This document shows positions 8,161 through 17,752 of a stretch of 64,000 nucleotides of DNA, piece after piece. Source of the DNA: Beijerinckiaceae bacterium (GTDB lineage Bacteria; Pseudomonadota; Alphaproteobacteria; Rhizobiales; Beijerinckiaceae); assembly GCA_947454485.1 (NCBI GenBank), contig CANGJJ010000008.1:1-64000 (forward strand), written 5' to 3'. Each line of letters begins with the position of its first letter. The stretch's first letter is position 1. The notes under the pieces were generated by a model. That model did not search any database, was not told the origin of the DNA, and worked only from the letters and a program-made list of their open reading frames with translations. The translations under genes were made by a program, and so were the position numbers.

Positions 8161-9051
8161 ATGATCTTTCTGAGGCGCGTGACGATCTTGTTACTGTGCG
8201 GGCTGGTGACTGCGCCAGCTCTCGCGCAGACCTGCCCTGACCCGCAGGCGCTTGGCACCTCGCGGGTGCTCGAGATCAATCCAGCCGGCGGGCTCAAAGT
8301 CGGGCTGAAATCCTATCCACAAACTCTGGCCCTGCAGCGCGGTGAAGTGGTGCTGACCTTTGATGACGGGCCTTTGCCTGCAACCACAGGCCCTATTCTC
8401 AAGGCGCTGCGCGATGAATGTGTGCGGGCTACATTCTTTTTGGTGGGCCGTAATGCACAGACGCAGGGCCCCTTGCTGCGCCGTGCGCTTGCCGATGGCC
8501 ATACGCTTGCCCATCACACGATGACGCATCCCCATGCGACCCTGCGCGGCTTGCCCCCTGATCGCGCGCTCGAAGAGATCACGGCTGGATTACAGGCCGA
8601 TGACAAAGCCGCTTATGGGCAAGCGAGTAGCACGCCGCGCGTCCCCTTCTTCCGCTATCCCGGCTTTGCCGATACGCCGCATCTCAATGCATGGGCAGCT
8701 GATCATGGCGTGGCAATCTTCGGTGCTGATCTTTGGGCTTCGGACTGGCAGGAGATGAGCTCTCAGCAGACTATGGATCTCTTGCTCCAGCGTCTGGATA
8801 TATTGGGCAAGGGGATCATTCTGCTCCATGACACGCGCCCGCAGACCGCCAAAATGGTCCCCGCTTTGCTGCGGGCCTTGAAGGCCAAGGGCTATCGCGT
8901 GGTGCATATGGTGCCTGGCTCGCAAGTCGCGCCGCTTGAGACAGCCCCTGCGGGGTGGCGCTCGGAGACTGAGGCCAATATTGCGCAGGTCAACAAGAGG
9001 CAGGGCGCGCAGCGTCGCTCTGGTCAGCCGCCCGCGCCTGCGGCACACTGA
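8161..9051 (+). CDS. secreted polysaccharide deacetylase (NodB homology domain)
   Basis: The 296-residue protein begins with a cleavable signal peptide ending in APALAQ. The NodB domain follows, with motif 1 TFDDGP, the metal-binding HTMTHP, the RYPGF arginine motif and ILLHDT near the end. CE4 enzymes use a metal to remove N- or O-acetyl groups from peptidoglycan, chitin or similar glycans; the substrate here is unknown. The C-terminal 40 residues are low-complexity, rich in Gln, Arg and Pro. It stands alone after a divergent gap with mgtE and 28 bases ahead of an SDR gene on the same strand. Confidence 0.9.
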   Translation: MIFLRRVTILLLCGLVTAPALAQTCPDPQALGTSRVLEINPAGGLKVGLKSYPQTLALQRGEVVLTFDDGPLPATTGPILKALRDECVRATFFLVGRNAQTQGPLLRRALADGHTLAHHTMTHPHATLRGLPPDRALEEITAGLQADDKAAYGQASSTPRVPFFRYPGFADTPHLNAWAADHGVAIFGADLWASDWQEMSSQQTMDLLLQRLDILGKGIILLHDTRPQTAKMVPALLRALKAKGYRVVHMVPGSQVAPLETAPAGWRSETEANIAQVNKRQGAQRRSGQPPAPAAH

Positions 9052-9079
9052 GCCGCGATTGAAGCAGGGGGATATTGTG

Positions 9080-9829
9080 ATGAGCAAGATTGCACTTGTG
9101 ACAGGTGGTGGCTCGGGTATTGGCCGCACGGCCTGTCTGTCTTTGGCAAGCGCTGGTTTTCATGTCGTTCTCATTGGGCGCCGTCTCGAACCGCTGGAAG
9201 CTGTTGCACATGACATTCGCAAAGAAGGTGGCGAGGCTCTGCCCCTGACCTGCGACATTGCTGATGCGGCGCAAGTGGCCGATGTGTTTGCCACCATTGC
9301 CAAGCGCTTTGGTCGGCTCGATCTGTTGTTCAACAATGCCGGGCTTTTTTCGCCCCCCGGTTTGCTGGAAGATGTTGAGATCGCGAAATGGAAAGCGGTG
9401 GTTGATGTCAATCTCAACGGTGCTTTTTATTGCACACAACATGCCTTCCGCATGATGAAAGATCAGAGCCCGCAGGGGGGACGCATCATCAACAATGGGT
9501 CGATCTCTGCCCATGTGCCGCGCCCCAATTCGGCCGCCTATACTGCAACCAAACATGCGATGACAGGCTTGACGAAATCCGCCGCGCTTGATGGCCGCAA
9601 ATACAATATCGCGGTGAGTCAGATCGACATTGGCAATGCCGAGACCGAAATGACCGCGCGGATGAAAGATGGCGTGCCACAGGCTGATGGCACCTTGGCT
9701 CCCGAGCCGTTGATGGATCTCAAATATGTCGGCGATGCCTTGGTCTATATGGCCGGCCTGCCGCTTGAGGCCAATGTTCAGTTCATCACCGTCATGGCCA
9801 CGAAAATGCCCTTCATCGGGCGAGGCTGA
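9080..9829 (+). CDS. short-chain dehydrogenase/reductase (SDR)
   Basis: A 249-residue classical SDR. Visible are the cofactor loop TGGGSGIG, the NNAGLF motif, the INNGSISAHVP strand with the catalytic serine, and the YTATKHA catalytic tyrosine and lysine. An arginine pair (IGRRLE) after the second strand suggests NADP preference, which is inference. The substrate is not predictable; the C-terminus ends in a short hydrophobic strand (QFITVMATKMPF). The chosen ATG at 9080 sits next to the Rossmann loop as in relatives; the longer frame from 8936 overlaps the deacetylase and is not used. Confidence 0.9.
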   Translation: MSKIALVTGGGSGIGRTACLSLASAGFHVVLIGRRLEPLEAVAHDIRKEGGEALPLTCDIADAAQVADVFATIAKRFGRLDLLFNNAGLFSPPGLLEDVEIAKWKAVVDVNLNGAFYCTQHAFRMMKDQSPQGGRIINNGSISAHVPRPNSAAYTATKHAMTGLTKSAALDGRKYNIAVSQIDIGNAETEMTARMKDGVPQADGTLAPEPLMDLKYVGDALVYMAGLPLEANVQFITVMATKMPFIGRG

Positions 9830-9892
9830 GCCTTCTGTGCATGAATGATCAGGGGCCTTTGCGATCAGGGCAGGGCGGGCTAGAACCCTGCC

Positions 9893-10330
9893 ATGCCTTT
9901 GCATCTGATCAAACTTTGTGTCGGCGCCGAGTCCATCAAAGACCATGAGGACTGGGTCAAGCTCAGGCTTGCCCAGAAAAAGGCGGCTGGCGAACCGGTG
10001 GAACAGACCCATCGCACCCGCATGGTCCCCAAGCGCGTGGACGAATTGCTCGACGGCGGCTCGCTCTATTGGGTGATCAAGGGGCAGGTCGCGGCGCGGC
10101 AGGAGATCCTGGACATTCGCCCCTTCACCGATGGGGAGGGCATCTCGCGCTGCCATATCGTGCTCAAAAACAAAGTCATTCCCGTCATGCCCCGGCCGCA
10201 GCGTCCCTTTCAGGGCTGGCGCTATTTGCCCGATCATGAAGTGCCGGAAGATCTGAAAGCCGGGGCCGGTCAGGTGGCTGAAATGCCCGAGACACTGCGC
10301 CGCGAATTGCGAGAACTGGGCCTCCTCTAG
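9893..10330 (+). CDS. DUF1489 family protein
   Basis: A 145-residue protein matching the alphaproteobacterial DUF1489 pattern: MPLHLIKLCVGAES at the N-terminus, THRTRMVPKR, GSLYWVIKGQV, ISRCHIVL and PRPQRPFQGWRYL. No function is established for the family to my knowledge. It has no signal peptide or membrane segment and lies between an SDR gene and a binding-protein gene on the same strand with about 60 bases on either side, so operon membership is unclear. Confidence 0.85.
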   Translation: MPLHLIKLCVGAESIKDHEDWVKLRLAQKKAAGEPVEQTHRTRMVPKRVDELLDGGSLYWVIKGQVAARQEILDIRPFTDGEGISRCHIVLKNKVIPVMPRPQRPFQGWRYLPDHEVPEDLKAGAGQVAEMPETLRRELRELGLL

Positions 10331-10390
10331 CCCATTTGCCAAAGCAGGCTTGCCTCTGGCATCTTCGCCACAAATCGGGAGGGCGGCTGA

Positions 10391-11392
10391 ATGCGCATTT
10401 TGATGAAGCTTGGGATTGCTCTGGCCCTTGGTGCGGCCCTGTCATTCCCTGCAGTCGCGCAGGATGTCTATAAGGACAAGACGATCACAATCATTGTCGG
10501 CTTCACGCCCGGCGGTGGTTATGACGCCTATGCGCGCCAACTCGCCCGTTTCCTGCCCGATCATATTCCCGGCAAGCCCAATGTCATTGTGCAGAATATG
10601 CCCGGTGCCGGCAGTCTGACAGCCGTGCGCGCTGTGGGTACGACGCAGCCCAAAGACGGCACGGTGATGGTGATCTTCAATCCCGGCCTCATCACCCAAT
10701 CCGTCGTTGAGCCTGAAAAAGTGCCGATTGATTTCAAGCGCTATGTCTTTGTGGGCACGGCGACGGCTGATTTTCGCGTCTGTTATGGCTATGGGCCCAA
10801 CGGCGTGAAGACATGGGAAGAGATGATGAGCCGCAAAGAGTTCATCATCGGTGGTACGGGCAAGGGCTCGGGTAATTATGTGAATGGCGCGACCCTGCGT
10901 GAAGTCTTCAACGCGCCCGTCAAACAGATCCTCGGCTTTCCCGGTTCCGCCGAGCAGCGCCTTGCCATGGAGCGCGGCGAGCTTGATGGGGATTGCGGCA
11001 CATTCTCGAGCATTCCTGACGGCTGGATCCGTGACAAACGTATTTGGCCCTTCGTGCGCTTCACGCAGGAGAAGCCCGCCGAAATTCCAGACAGCGCTCG
11101 TTTCATCGGTGATTTTGTGACGCGGCCCGAGCAGCGCGACGTTCTGTCGGTTCTGACGGCTGATGAATTGGGGCGGCCCTTTGCGATGTCGCGTGATGTG
11201 CCAGCTGAGCGGCTTGCCATTCTGCGCAAGGCTTTCGATGCGCTGATGGCCGATAAGAGTTTCCGCACCGAAATGGCGCGGCTGCAATTGCCGATCTATC
11301 CGCTGAGCGGACCGCAGTCTGATGAGGTCGTGGCCAAGATGCTGCAGGTTCGCCCGGATGTGGCAGCCCGCGCTCGCAAGATCTTTGAATGA
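10391..11392 (+). CDS. tripartite tricarboxylate transporter (TctC/Bug) type binding protein
   Basis: The 333-residue protein has a signal peptide (MRILMKLGIALALGAALSF, cleavage after AVAQ). The mature part is a Bug/TctC-like periplasmic fold with ITIIVGFTPGGGYDAYAR, VIVQNMPGAGSLTAVRAV and an aspartate-rich region (RGELDGDCG). Such proteins bind carboxylates or similar small anions for TctAB-type importers. No TctA or TctB membrane gene is adjacent, so it is an orphan receptor here. A GGGAGG sequence precedes the ATG closely. The next gene, 67 bases on, encodes an unrelated J-domain protein. Confidence 0.82.
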   Translation: MRILMKLGIALALGAALSFPAVAQDVYKDKTITIIVGFTPGGGYDAYARQLARFLPDHIPGKPNVIVQNMPGAGSLTAVRAVGTTQPKDGTVMVIFNPGLITQSVVEPEKVPIDFKRYVFVGTATADFRVCYGYGPNGVKTWEEMMSRKEFIIGGTGKGSGNYVNGATLREVFNAPVKQILGFPGSAEQRLAMERGELDGDCGTFSSIPDGWIRDKRIWPFVRFTQEKPAEIPDSARFIGDFVTRPEQRDVLSVLTADELGRPFAMSRDVPAERLAILRKAFDALMADKSFRTEMARLQLPIYPLSGPQSDEVVAKMLQVRPDVAARARKIFE

Positions 11393-11459
11393 GGCGTGAC
11401 TTGCGCATCAGGCCCCACGGCACGATGTTCAGGGCCTGCCTGTCTGGAGCTGCGCATCC

Positions 11460-12164
11460 GTGATTGTTCAATTGGTTGGTGTGATCGCCCTCGGGGTGAT
11501 CCTTTGGTACGCCAAGACCGCTTATGAAGCCGCTGACCCGGCCAAGCTCGCCCGCTATGCCAAGCCGGCGGGCGGTCTGGCGATTTTGGCGCTGGCGGTA
11601 TTTTTGTTCACGCGCGGCCATACCGAGATCGCGCTCGCTGTGGCGGGCTTTGGTCTCTACCAGATGGGGATTGTGAAGACGCACCGGCTGGGGGCGCTCT
11701 TTGGCGGCGGCGATGAGCCTGCCTCGCATATGCGCTCAGCCCTGATTGAGATGGTGGTGGAGCGCTCAGGGGCCATGTCAGGCACTGTGCTGGCTGGCCC
11801 CTATATGGGGCGCAATCTTGATGAGCTGCCGCAAGATGTTTGTATGTCGATTTGGCAATTGTGCCGAAGCGAAGATCCCTTCGGCGCGCAATTGTTAGAG
11901 GCTTATCTCGACCGCCGGTTTACCGGTTGGCGTCCGACAGGCGAGGATGATGCCAACGCGCGGGGCATGAGCCGTGTCGCGGGTTCGGTGACCGAGGATG
12001 AAGCCTATGAGATCCTGGGGCTTGCGAAGGGCGCCTCGCGTGAAGACATCGCGCGAGCCCATCGCGCGCTGATGAAGAAACTCCATCCCGATCACGGGGG
12101 GACGACGGCCCTCGCGGCCCGCGTCAATGAGGCTAAGTCCGTCTTGATGCGCAAACATAGTTAG
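11460..12164 (+). CDS. membrane-anchored J-domain protein
   Basis: The 234-residue protein has two N-terminal hydrophobic segments (IVQLVGVIALGVILWY and about residues 38-60), a middle soluble region, and a C-terminal J domain (about residues 178-232) with DEAYEILGL, the HPD motif in KKLHPDHGG and ARVNEAKSVL. The arrangement resembles inner-membrane DnaJ-type co-chaperones of Tim14/DjlA style that recruit DnaK to the membrane. The start is GTG at 11460; no ATG precedes the first membrane segment. Client and pathway are not predictable. Confidence 0.82.
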   Translation: MIVQLVGVIALGVILWYAKTAYEAADPAKLARYAKPAGGLAILALAVFLFTRGHTEIALAVAGFGLYQMGIVKTHRLGALFGGGDEPASHMRSALIEMVVERSGAMSGTVLAGPYMGRNLDELPQDVCMSIWQLCRSEDPFGAQLLEAYLDRRFTGWRPTGEDDANARGMSRVAGSVTEDEAYEILGLAKGASREDIARAHRALMKKLHPDHGGTTALAARVNEAKSVLMRKHS

Positions 12165-12215
12165 CTCCCGTACGCGATACATAGTCAGGAAAACGCCTGA
12201 CCTGCGGAAGTTCCG

Positions 12216-13667
12216 TCAGTTCTTCGTGGCGAAGCAGGCGATGCCTGAGCGCTTGAGAGATTTACACGCTGCTTCCGCATCGCTTTCGCTCAAGCCTGCA
12301 AAACGTGCGCGATAGAGAGTTTCGCGTCCGCGCTGCACTTTCTCCGTGAAGGGTTTTGCCTTTTGCAAATTGGCAGCGCGGCTGCGCGCCTTTGCCAGAA
12401 GTTCATTGGCCTTGGCCGGATTATCCGACGCACCAATCTGGATCATCATGCCGCGCGGCAGAGCTGTCTTGCTCGTCTCCACCTTGGGCGATTGGGGAAC
12501 GCTGGTCTCAGCCTTTGCAGCCACAGTCTTCTGCGGCTTTTGCAGTGAGCCAAAAGCCGCGCGTGTTGTCGTGGGCGTTGCGCTGGCGGTTGCAGCTGCT
12601 CTGGTGGATCCATCAGCGCTGCTGGGGATCGAGGCTGTGCTGTCAGGCGCATTGGCGATCACAGCGGGGCGTGCGCGCTCGCTCGCAGGTGCATAGGCCA
12701 TCGGGGCCAGAACAGGCGCGGCAGTTGCGCGTGTATCGGCCGGGGCTGTGGCTTCGGCCACCATGGTTGTCTTGTTGGGCGATGCACCGTCGATATGTTT
12801 GATGATCAAGCCTGCCATCACGCGATCACGCTGCGGGCCGCTGGTGCCACCAAGGACAACCGACACGATGCGGCGATTGCCGCGCTTGGCGGAGCTGAGC
12901 AGATTGAAACCAGAGGCGCGCGTATAGCCCGTCTTGATCCCATCCACGCCTTCGACATTGCCGAGCAGGCGATTGTGATTGCCAATCACGCGGCCACGGA
13001 ATGAGAAAGAGGGCGTCGCGAAATAAGCATAGTAGCGGGGAAAGCGTTCCTGAATGGAGCGACCCAGAATGGTCAGATCACGCGCGGTGGTCACTTGACG
13101 CGGATCAGGCAGGCCCGATGCATTGGCGTAATTGGTACGCGTCATGCCGATACTATGCGCCTTTGCCGTCATCATCTGCGCAAAGCGTGCCTCAGAGCCG
13201 CCGACCGCTTCGCCGATCGCGGCAGCCACGTCATTGGCTGATTTCGTCACGATAGCTTTGATGGCCTCTTCGACGGTGATGCTGTCACCGGGACGAAGTC
13301 CCAGCTTGGAAGGTGCCATCGAGGCGGCATGTGAGGAGATCTCGATCTCGTCATTGAGCTTGAAGCGGCCCTTTTCGAGCTGTTCGAAGAGCATATAGAG
13401 CGTCATCACCTTGGTGACGGAGGCGGGGTGACGCAGCTCATTCTCGCGGTCAGCATGGAGGACGCGGCCCGTATTGGCGTCAACGACCATGGCTGCATAA
13501 GAGGGGGGCAGGAAGCCACTGGCAGCGGCAGGCGAGCGACGATGCTTTTTGCGGCTCTTTGCATCCGCATCGTTCATTCCGGTGACTAGAAAGGCGCTGG
13601 CGAGGCCGCAGAGGGCCAAAACAGACAGGACGCGCCCCCGCGAGGCGCCTGCTGGAACCACTGACAT
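12216..13667 (-). CDS. D-alanyl-D-alanine carboxypeptidase with C-terminal SPOR domain
   Basis: The 483-residue protein has a signal segment (LSVLALCGLASAFL) and a basic stretch. A peptidase S11 domain follows, with the active-site motifs SVTK (SxxK), SAND (SxN) and KTG in GIKTGYT. After a low-complexity Ala/Thr/Pro linker, the last 75 residues look like a SPOR domain (MMIQIGASDNPAKANELLAK and YRARFAGLSESDAEAAC), which binds denuded glycan strands at the septum. It trims the terminal D-Ala of peptidoglycan stems in the periplasm. I chose the ATG at 13667 over a GTG ten codons upstream. Confidence 0.9.
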   Translation of the reverse strand: MSVVPAGASRGRVLSVLALCGLASAFLVTGMNDADAKSRKKHRRSPAAASGFLPPSYAAMVVDANTGRVLHADRENELRHPASVTKVMTLYMLFEQLEKGRFKLNDEIEISSHAASMAPSKLGLRPGDSITVEEAIKAIVTKSANDVAAAIGEAVGGSEARFAQMMTAKAHSIGMTRTNYANASGLPDPRQVTTARDLTILGRSIQERFPRYYAYFATPSFSFRGRVIGNHNRLLGNVEGVDGIKTGYTRASGFNLLSSAKRGNRRIVSVVLGGTSGPQRDRVMAGLIIKHIDGASPNKTTMVAEATAPADTRATAAPVLAPMAYAPASERARPAVIANAPDSTASIPSSADGSTRAAATASATPTTTRAAFGSLQKPQKTVAAKAETSVPQSPKVETSKTALPRGMMIQIGASDNPAKANELLAKARSRAANLQKAKPFTEKVQRGRETLYRARFAGLSESDAEAACKSLKRSGIACFATKN

Positions 13668-13776
13668 ACGCTGACCCCGACTCAAACTTCGGGCCACTTA
13701 GCGTGGCCCAATCAACACATAGGGTCAGAGTAGGGTCTCTGGGTTACGCCCGGGTTAATGGATTGAAATCTGGAGC

Positions 13777-13828
13777 TTTGCTGCATCGCAAAATATCAGT
13801 TGACTTTTTTGTGCAGTGCACCTAAAAC
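13777..13828 (+). promoter_or_regulatory. phasin promoter with two palindromes (candidate PhaR sites)
   Basis: TTGACT at 13800-13805 and TAAAAC at 13823-13828, 17 bases apart, form a plausible sigma-70-type promoter. Two inverted repeats with TGCA cores are present: TTTGC-N6-GCAAA at 13777-13792 and GTGCA-G-TGCAC at 13811-13821, the second lying inside the spacer. PhaR repressors of phasin genes in alphaproteobacteria bind TGCA-rich repeats, so these are candidate operators. Confidence 0.5.
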
Positions 13829-13891
13829 CCAAACCACGCGAAGGAGAACTGTTTCGGCCCTCGCCATGTGCAACTTGTGGGGATTGTTACA

Positions 13892-14233
13892 ATGTTCAAG
13901 AACATCGAAGACATGCAGAAGTTCGGCAAGGATCAGTTCGAAGCTGCCAATCAGGCCGGCGCCGCCTGGACCCGTGGTGTCCAGCAGATCGCGACCGAAG
14001 CCAGCGAATTTTCCAAGAAGTCGGTGGAAGCCACGACGGGCCTCGTTGAGAAGCTCATGGGCGTGAAGAGCATCGACAAGGCGATCGAAGTCCAGAGCGA
14101 CTTCGCCAAGCAGAGCTATGAGACCTTCGTGGCCCAGAGCTCGAAGATGGGTGAACTGTTCACCAACCTCGCCAAGGACAGCTTCAAGCCTGTCGAGGAA
14201 GCTTTCTCCAAGGTCCAGACCTTCGGAAAGTAA
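13892..14233 (+). CDS. phasin family protein
   Basis: A 113-residue, almost wholly helical protein of the phasin type: FKNIEDMQKFGKDQFEAAN, then an amphipathic run with VEATTGLVEKLMGVKSIDKAIEVQSDFAKQSYE and VEEAFSKVQ. Phasins coat polyhydroxyalkanoate granules and limit their size; some members have other helper roles. The ATG at 13892 is preceded by GGGGATTG and gives the usual N-terminus. It is monocistronic, with a promoter at 13800 and its own terminator at 14262. Confidence 0.9.
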   Translation: MFKNIEDMQKFGKDQFEAANQAGAAWTRGVQQIATEASEFSKKSVEATTGLVEKLMGVKSIDKAIEVQSDFAKQSYETFVAQSSKMGELFTNLAKDSFKPVEEAFSKVQTFGK

Positions 14234-14261
14234 TCTTTTTCAAGGGTTTCAACCCTCAGAC

Positions 14262-14286
14262 GGCCCGGCCTTGTGCCGGGTCTTTT
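14262..14286 (+). terminator. Rho-independent terminator of the phasin gene
   Basis: An 8-bp stem (14262-14269 with 14275-14282, one G-U pair), a 5-base loop and TTTT, about 30 bases after the phasin stop codon. Confidence 0.85.
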
Positions 14287-14466
14287 GCGTTTTGGGGCTA
14301 GGGCTGAGCTCTAACTGTCATTTGAGCATGTATCCATCGCAAGACCCCACTGGCGAACTGGCCCTCGGGTTAATAGATTAGTTGGCAGGGACGGGGCCAG
14401 ACCGATGATCGGGAGGCTCGCCATTGAGGACAAAGCGGTGCGACCTATTTGGCTGTCGGGACAGGA

Positions 14467-14901
14467 ATGACAGACGTGAACTTCCAGTTTTCGGCTCGCA
14501 ACAGTTTTGCGCCTTCCAGCCTGCCTCAGGCTGCTGGAGGCGGCACGGTATTTGCTGCGCGTGAACCGCGTAAAGCTGGTGAAGGTGGCACGGGGCAGGG
14601 CTCTGGCTCTGGCACGGCTGTCATCACCCGCACACGCACGCAAACGCGCAAGCCCAGCATGTACCGGGTCTTGTTGCTGAATGACGACTATACGCCGATG
14701 GAATTCGTGGTGACCGTGCTGCGCAAATATTTCAACAAAGGCACCGAAGAGGCCAGTCGTATCATGCTCCATGTGCACAAGCATGGCGTGGGCGAATGTG
14801 GCGTCTTTACCTATGAAGTGGCTGAGACAAAGGTCACTCAGGTGATGGATTATGCGCGCAAGCATCAACATCCCCTGCAGTGCATCATGGAGAAAAAGTG
14901 A
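14467..14901 (+). CDS. clpS: ATP-dependent Clp protease adaptor ClpS
   Basis: ClpS binds the N domain of ClpA and delivers N-degron substrates to ClpAP. The C-terminal 85 residues carry the fold with [17 protein letters not shown] (the N-end residue pocket), [21 protein letters not shown] and a final CIMEKK. About 60 residues before it are a Gly/Ser/Thr-rich extension, longer than in enterobacterial ClpS but common in alphaproteobacteria. The ATG at 14467 follows a GGGACAGGA stretch; a TTG six codons upstream is the alternative. clpA follows 260 bases downstream on the same strand. Confidence 0.93.
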   Translation: MTDVNFQFSARNSFAPSSLPQAAGGGTVFAAREPRKAGEGGTGQGSGSGTAVITRTRTQTRKPSMYRVLLLNDDYTPMEFVVTVLRKYFNKGTEEASRIMLHVHKHGVGECGVFTYEVAETKVTQVMDYARKHQHPLQCIMEKK

Positions 14902-15161
14902 GAGCGGGTGACGCAACGGCCACAAGATTGACTGTAACGATAAGCATGGAAATGGCCGCAGGGGCCATTGCCGCAGCCGTATCCAGGCGTATCATGGGTG
15001 CGGCGTTCGAAGGGGGGCGCGTATGATGTTCTTGCGCCCAAGCGTCGCTGAACTGACCAATGCCAGTGAAATGCCAGCCGCGAGGCCGAAGGCAGTGAAT
15101 CTTGGTTCACTCGTTCCCAGCCCTTGCAAGGAAACCTCGAACGCAAAGGGTGGGAGCAGCA

Positions 15162-17660
15162 ATGCCGTCCTTTTCTCGTAATCTCGAACAGTCCCTGCAT
15201 CGCGCGCTCGCTGTCGCCAATGAGCGCCGCCATGAATATGCAACTCTTGAGCATCTGCTGTTGAGCTTGCTGGATGATACGGATGCGGCCGCTGTGATGC
15301 GCGCCTGCTCGGTGGATCTGGACGCCTTGCGCAAGAGCCTCGTCGAATATGTCGAGAACGAGCTCGAAAATCTTGTCACTGAGGGCCGTGAAGATGCCAA
15401 GCCGACGGCTGGCTTCCAGCGTGTCATTCAGCGCGCCGTCATTCATGTGCAATCGTCAGGTCGCGAAGAGGTCACAGGCGCCAATGTGCTTGTGGCGATC
15501 TTTGCTGAGCGCGAGAGCCATGCCGCTTACTTCCTGCAAGAGCAGGATATGACGCGCTATGACGCCGTGAATTACATCAGTCACGGTATCGCCAAGCGTC
15601 CGGGCATGAGCGACGGCACCAAAGCACCGCGCGGTGCTGAGGAAGAGCCCGAGGCTCGCGAGCCGCGCGACCGTAATGAGCCCCCTGGCGATGGCAAAAA
15701 GAAAGACAGCGCGCTTGATGCTTATTGCGTGAACCTGAACAAGAAGGCCAAGGAAGGGCGGATTGATCCGCTGATTGGCCGTGAGGCTGAAGTGCAGCGC
15801 ACGATTCAGGTTCTGTGCCGTCGCCACAAGAACAATCCCTTGCTGGTGGGCGATCCTGGCGTCGGCAAGACGGCGATTGCTGAAGGCCTTGCGCGCAAGA
15901 TCACCAAGGGCGAAGTGCCTGAAGTGCTCGCCAATGCGACCGTCTTCTCTCTGGATATGGGCTCGCTTCTGGCGGGTACGCGCTATCGCGGCGATTTCGA
16001 AGAGCGCCTGAAGCAGGTGATGAAAGAGATCGAGCAGCACAAGAGCGCGATCCTGTTCATTGACGAGATCCACACCGTCATCGGTGCTGGCGCGACCTCA
16101 GGTGGCGCGATGGATGCGTCCAATCTGTTGAAGCCTGCGCTGGCGCAAGGCTCGCTGCGCTGCATCGGTTCGACGACCTATAAGGAGTACCGCCAGTACT
16201 TCGAAAAGGATCGCGCGCTTGTGCGTCGCTTCCAGAAGATTGATGTGAACGAGCCCTCGATTGAGGATGCTGTGGAGATCATGAAGGGGCTGAAGCCTTA
16301 CTTCGAAGAGTTCCACAAAGTTCGCTACACCAACGAGGCCGTGAAGGCTGCGGTGGAATTGTCGGCGCGCTATATCAACGATCGCAAATTGCCCGATAAG
16401 GCGATTGATGTGATCGACGAGACAGGCGCATCGCAAATGCTGCTGCCCGAGGCCAAGCGCAAGAAGACCATCGGCATCAAGGAGATTGAGGCGACGATTG
16501 CGACCATGGCGCGCATTCCGCCCAAGACCGTATCGAAGGATGATGCTGAGGTGCTCGAACATCTCGAGGCTTCGCTGCGCCGTGTGGTCTATGGTCAGGA
16601 CAAGGCGATTGGTGCGCTCACCTCTGCGATCAAGCTCGCGCGTGCGGGCTTGCGCGATGGCGAAAAGCCGATTGGCTCTTATCTGTTCTCCGGCCCGACC
16701 GGCGTTGGCAAGACCGAAGTCGCCAAGCAATTGGCCTCCGCGCTTGGCATCGAACTGGTGCGCTTTGATATGTCCGAATATATGGAGCGGCACACTGTGT
16801 CGCGCCTCATCGGTGCACCTCCCGGCTATGTGGGCTTTGATCAAGGTGGCCTGCTGACCGATGCCATCGACCAGCATCCCCATTGCGTCTTGTTGCTCGA
16901 CGAAATCGAGAAGGCGCATCAGGATCTCTACAACATCCTGTTGCAGGTCATGGATCACGGCAAGCTGACGGATCACAACGGAAAACAGATCGACTTCCGC
17001 AATGTCATCCTCATCATGACAACCAATGCGGGCGCGTCGGATATGGCCAAGGCTGCCTTTGGCTTCACGCGCACCAAGCGTGAGGGCGAAGATCTGGATG
17101 CGATCAATCGTTTGTTCACGCCTGAATTCCGTAACCGTCTTGATGCGGTGGTTGGCTTTGGCCATCTGCCTACCGAAGTTATTTCGAAGGTCGTCGACAA
17201 ATTCATCATGCAGCTCGAAGCACAGCTTGCAGACCGCGCTGTCAGTATCGAATTGTCGGATGAAGCGCGTCAGTGGCTCATCGAAAATGGTTATGACCAG
17301 GCGATGGGTGCACGCCCGATGGCGCGCATCATTCAGCAGACGATCAAGACGCCGCTCGCCGATGAATTGCTCTTTGGCCGCTTGAAGAATGGCGGCACGG
17401 TGCGGGTTATCGTGCGCGAAGATGAGGGCCAGAAGGTCATTGGCTTCGTCTTCCCTGAAGGGCCGGTCCTGCCGCGTCCTGACAAGGAGCTGGTGGAATC
17501 CACCAAGAAGCGTGTGCGGGCTGAGCCTGAAGTGCGGGCCAAGGCCAAGCGCGGTGGCAAGCCGCCGCAGGGCAAATCACCCGAAGGTCCGACCGGGGAT
17601 GATGATCCCAAGGGCAAGGGCGGCGGTCGCACCGTTCCCAAAGTCCCTCTCAAGAACTGA
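15162..17660 (+). CDS. clpA: ATP-dependent Clp protease ATP-binding subunit ClpA
   Basis: The 832-residue AAA+ unfoldase of ClpAP. It has an N domain (residues 1-145, [26 protein letters not shown]), a first AAA module with Walker [10 protein letters not shown] and the [12 protein letters not shown] Walker B, and a second with [15 protein letters not shown] and LLDEIEKAH. The ClpP-binding loop region and a ClpA-type C-terminal helical domain follow. The last 60 residues are an acidic/basic low-complexity tail ([19 protein letters not shown]) longer than in E. coli. The start ATG at 15162 has GGGAGCAG upstream. A terminator hairpin follows the stop. Confidence 0.96.
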   Translation: MPSFSRNLEQSLHRALAVANERRHEYATLEHLLLSLLDDTDAAAVMRACSVDLDALRKSLVEYVENELENLVTEGREDAKPTAGFQRVIQRAVIHVQSSGREEVTGANVLVAIFAERESHAAYFLQEQDMTRYDAVNYISHGIAKRPGMSDGTKAPRGAEEEPEAREPRDRNEPPGDGKKKDSALDAYCVNLNKKAKEGRIDPLIGREAEVQRTIQVLCRRHKNNPLLVGDPGVGKTAIAEGLARKITKGEVPEVLANATVFSLDMGSLLAGTRYRGDFEERLKQVMKEIEQHKSAILFIDEIHTVIGAGATSGGAMDASNLLKPALAQGSLRCIGSTTYKEYRQYFEKDRALVRRFQKIDVNEPSIEDAVEIMKGLKPYFEEFHKVRYTNEAVKAAVELSARYINDRKLPDKAIDVIDETGASQMLLPEAKRKKTIGIKEIEATIATMARIPPKTVSKDDAEVLEHLEASLRRVVYGQDKAIGALTSAIKLARAGLRDGEKPIGSYLFSGPTGVGKTEVAKQLASALGIELVRFDMSEYMERHTVSRLIGAPPGYVGFDQGGLLTDAIDQHPHCVLLLDEIEKAHQDLYNILLQVMDHGKLTDHNGKQIDFRNVILIMTTNAGASDMAKAAFGFTRTKREGEDLDAINRLFTPEFRNRLDAVVGFGHLPTEVISKVVDKFIMQLEAQLADRAVSIELSDEARQWLIENGYDQAMGARPMARIIQQTIKTPLADELLFGRLKNGGTVRVIVREDEGQKVIGFVFPEGPVLPRPDKELVESTKKRVRAEPEVRAKAKRGGKPPQGKSPEGPTGDDDPKGKGGGRTVPKVPLKN

Positions 17661-17669
17661 CGAGATTGC

Positions 17670-17694
17670 AAACCGGGCCTTTGAGGCCCGGTTT
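17670..17694 (+). terminator. terminator-like hairpin after clpA
   Basis: A perfect 10-bp stem (17670-17679 with 17685-17694) with a 5-base loop begins 9 bases after the clpA stop. The 3' arm ends in GTTT but the following tract is CTTCAT, so the U-run is short. Confidence 0.7.
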
Positions 17695-17752
17695 CTTCAT
17701 GGGGCGGGCGCTTGAGATTGACGCCCTGTCAGCGCGGCGGTTAATGGGCGGC

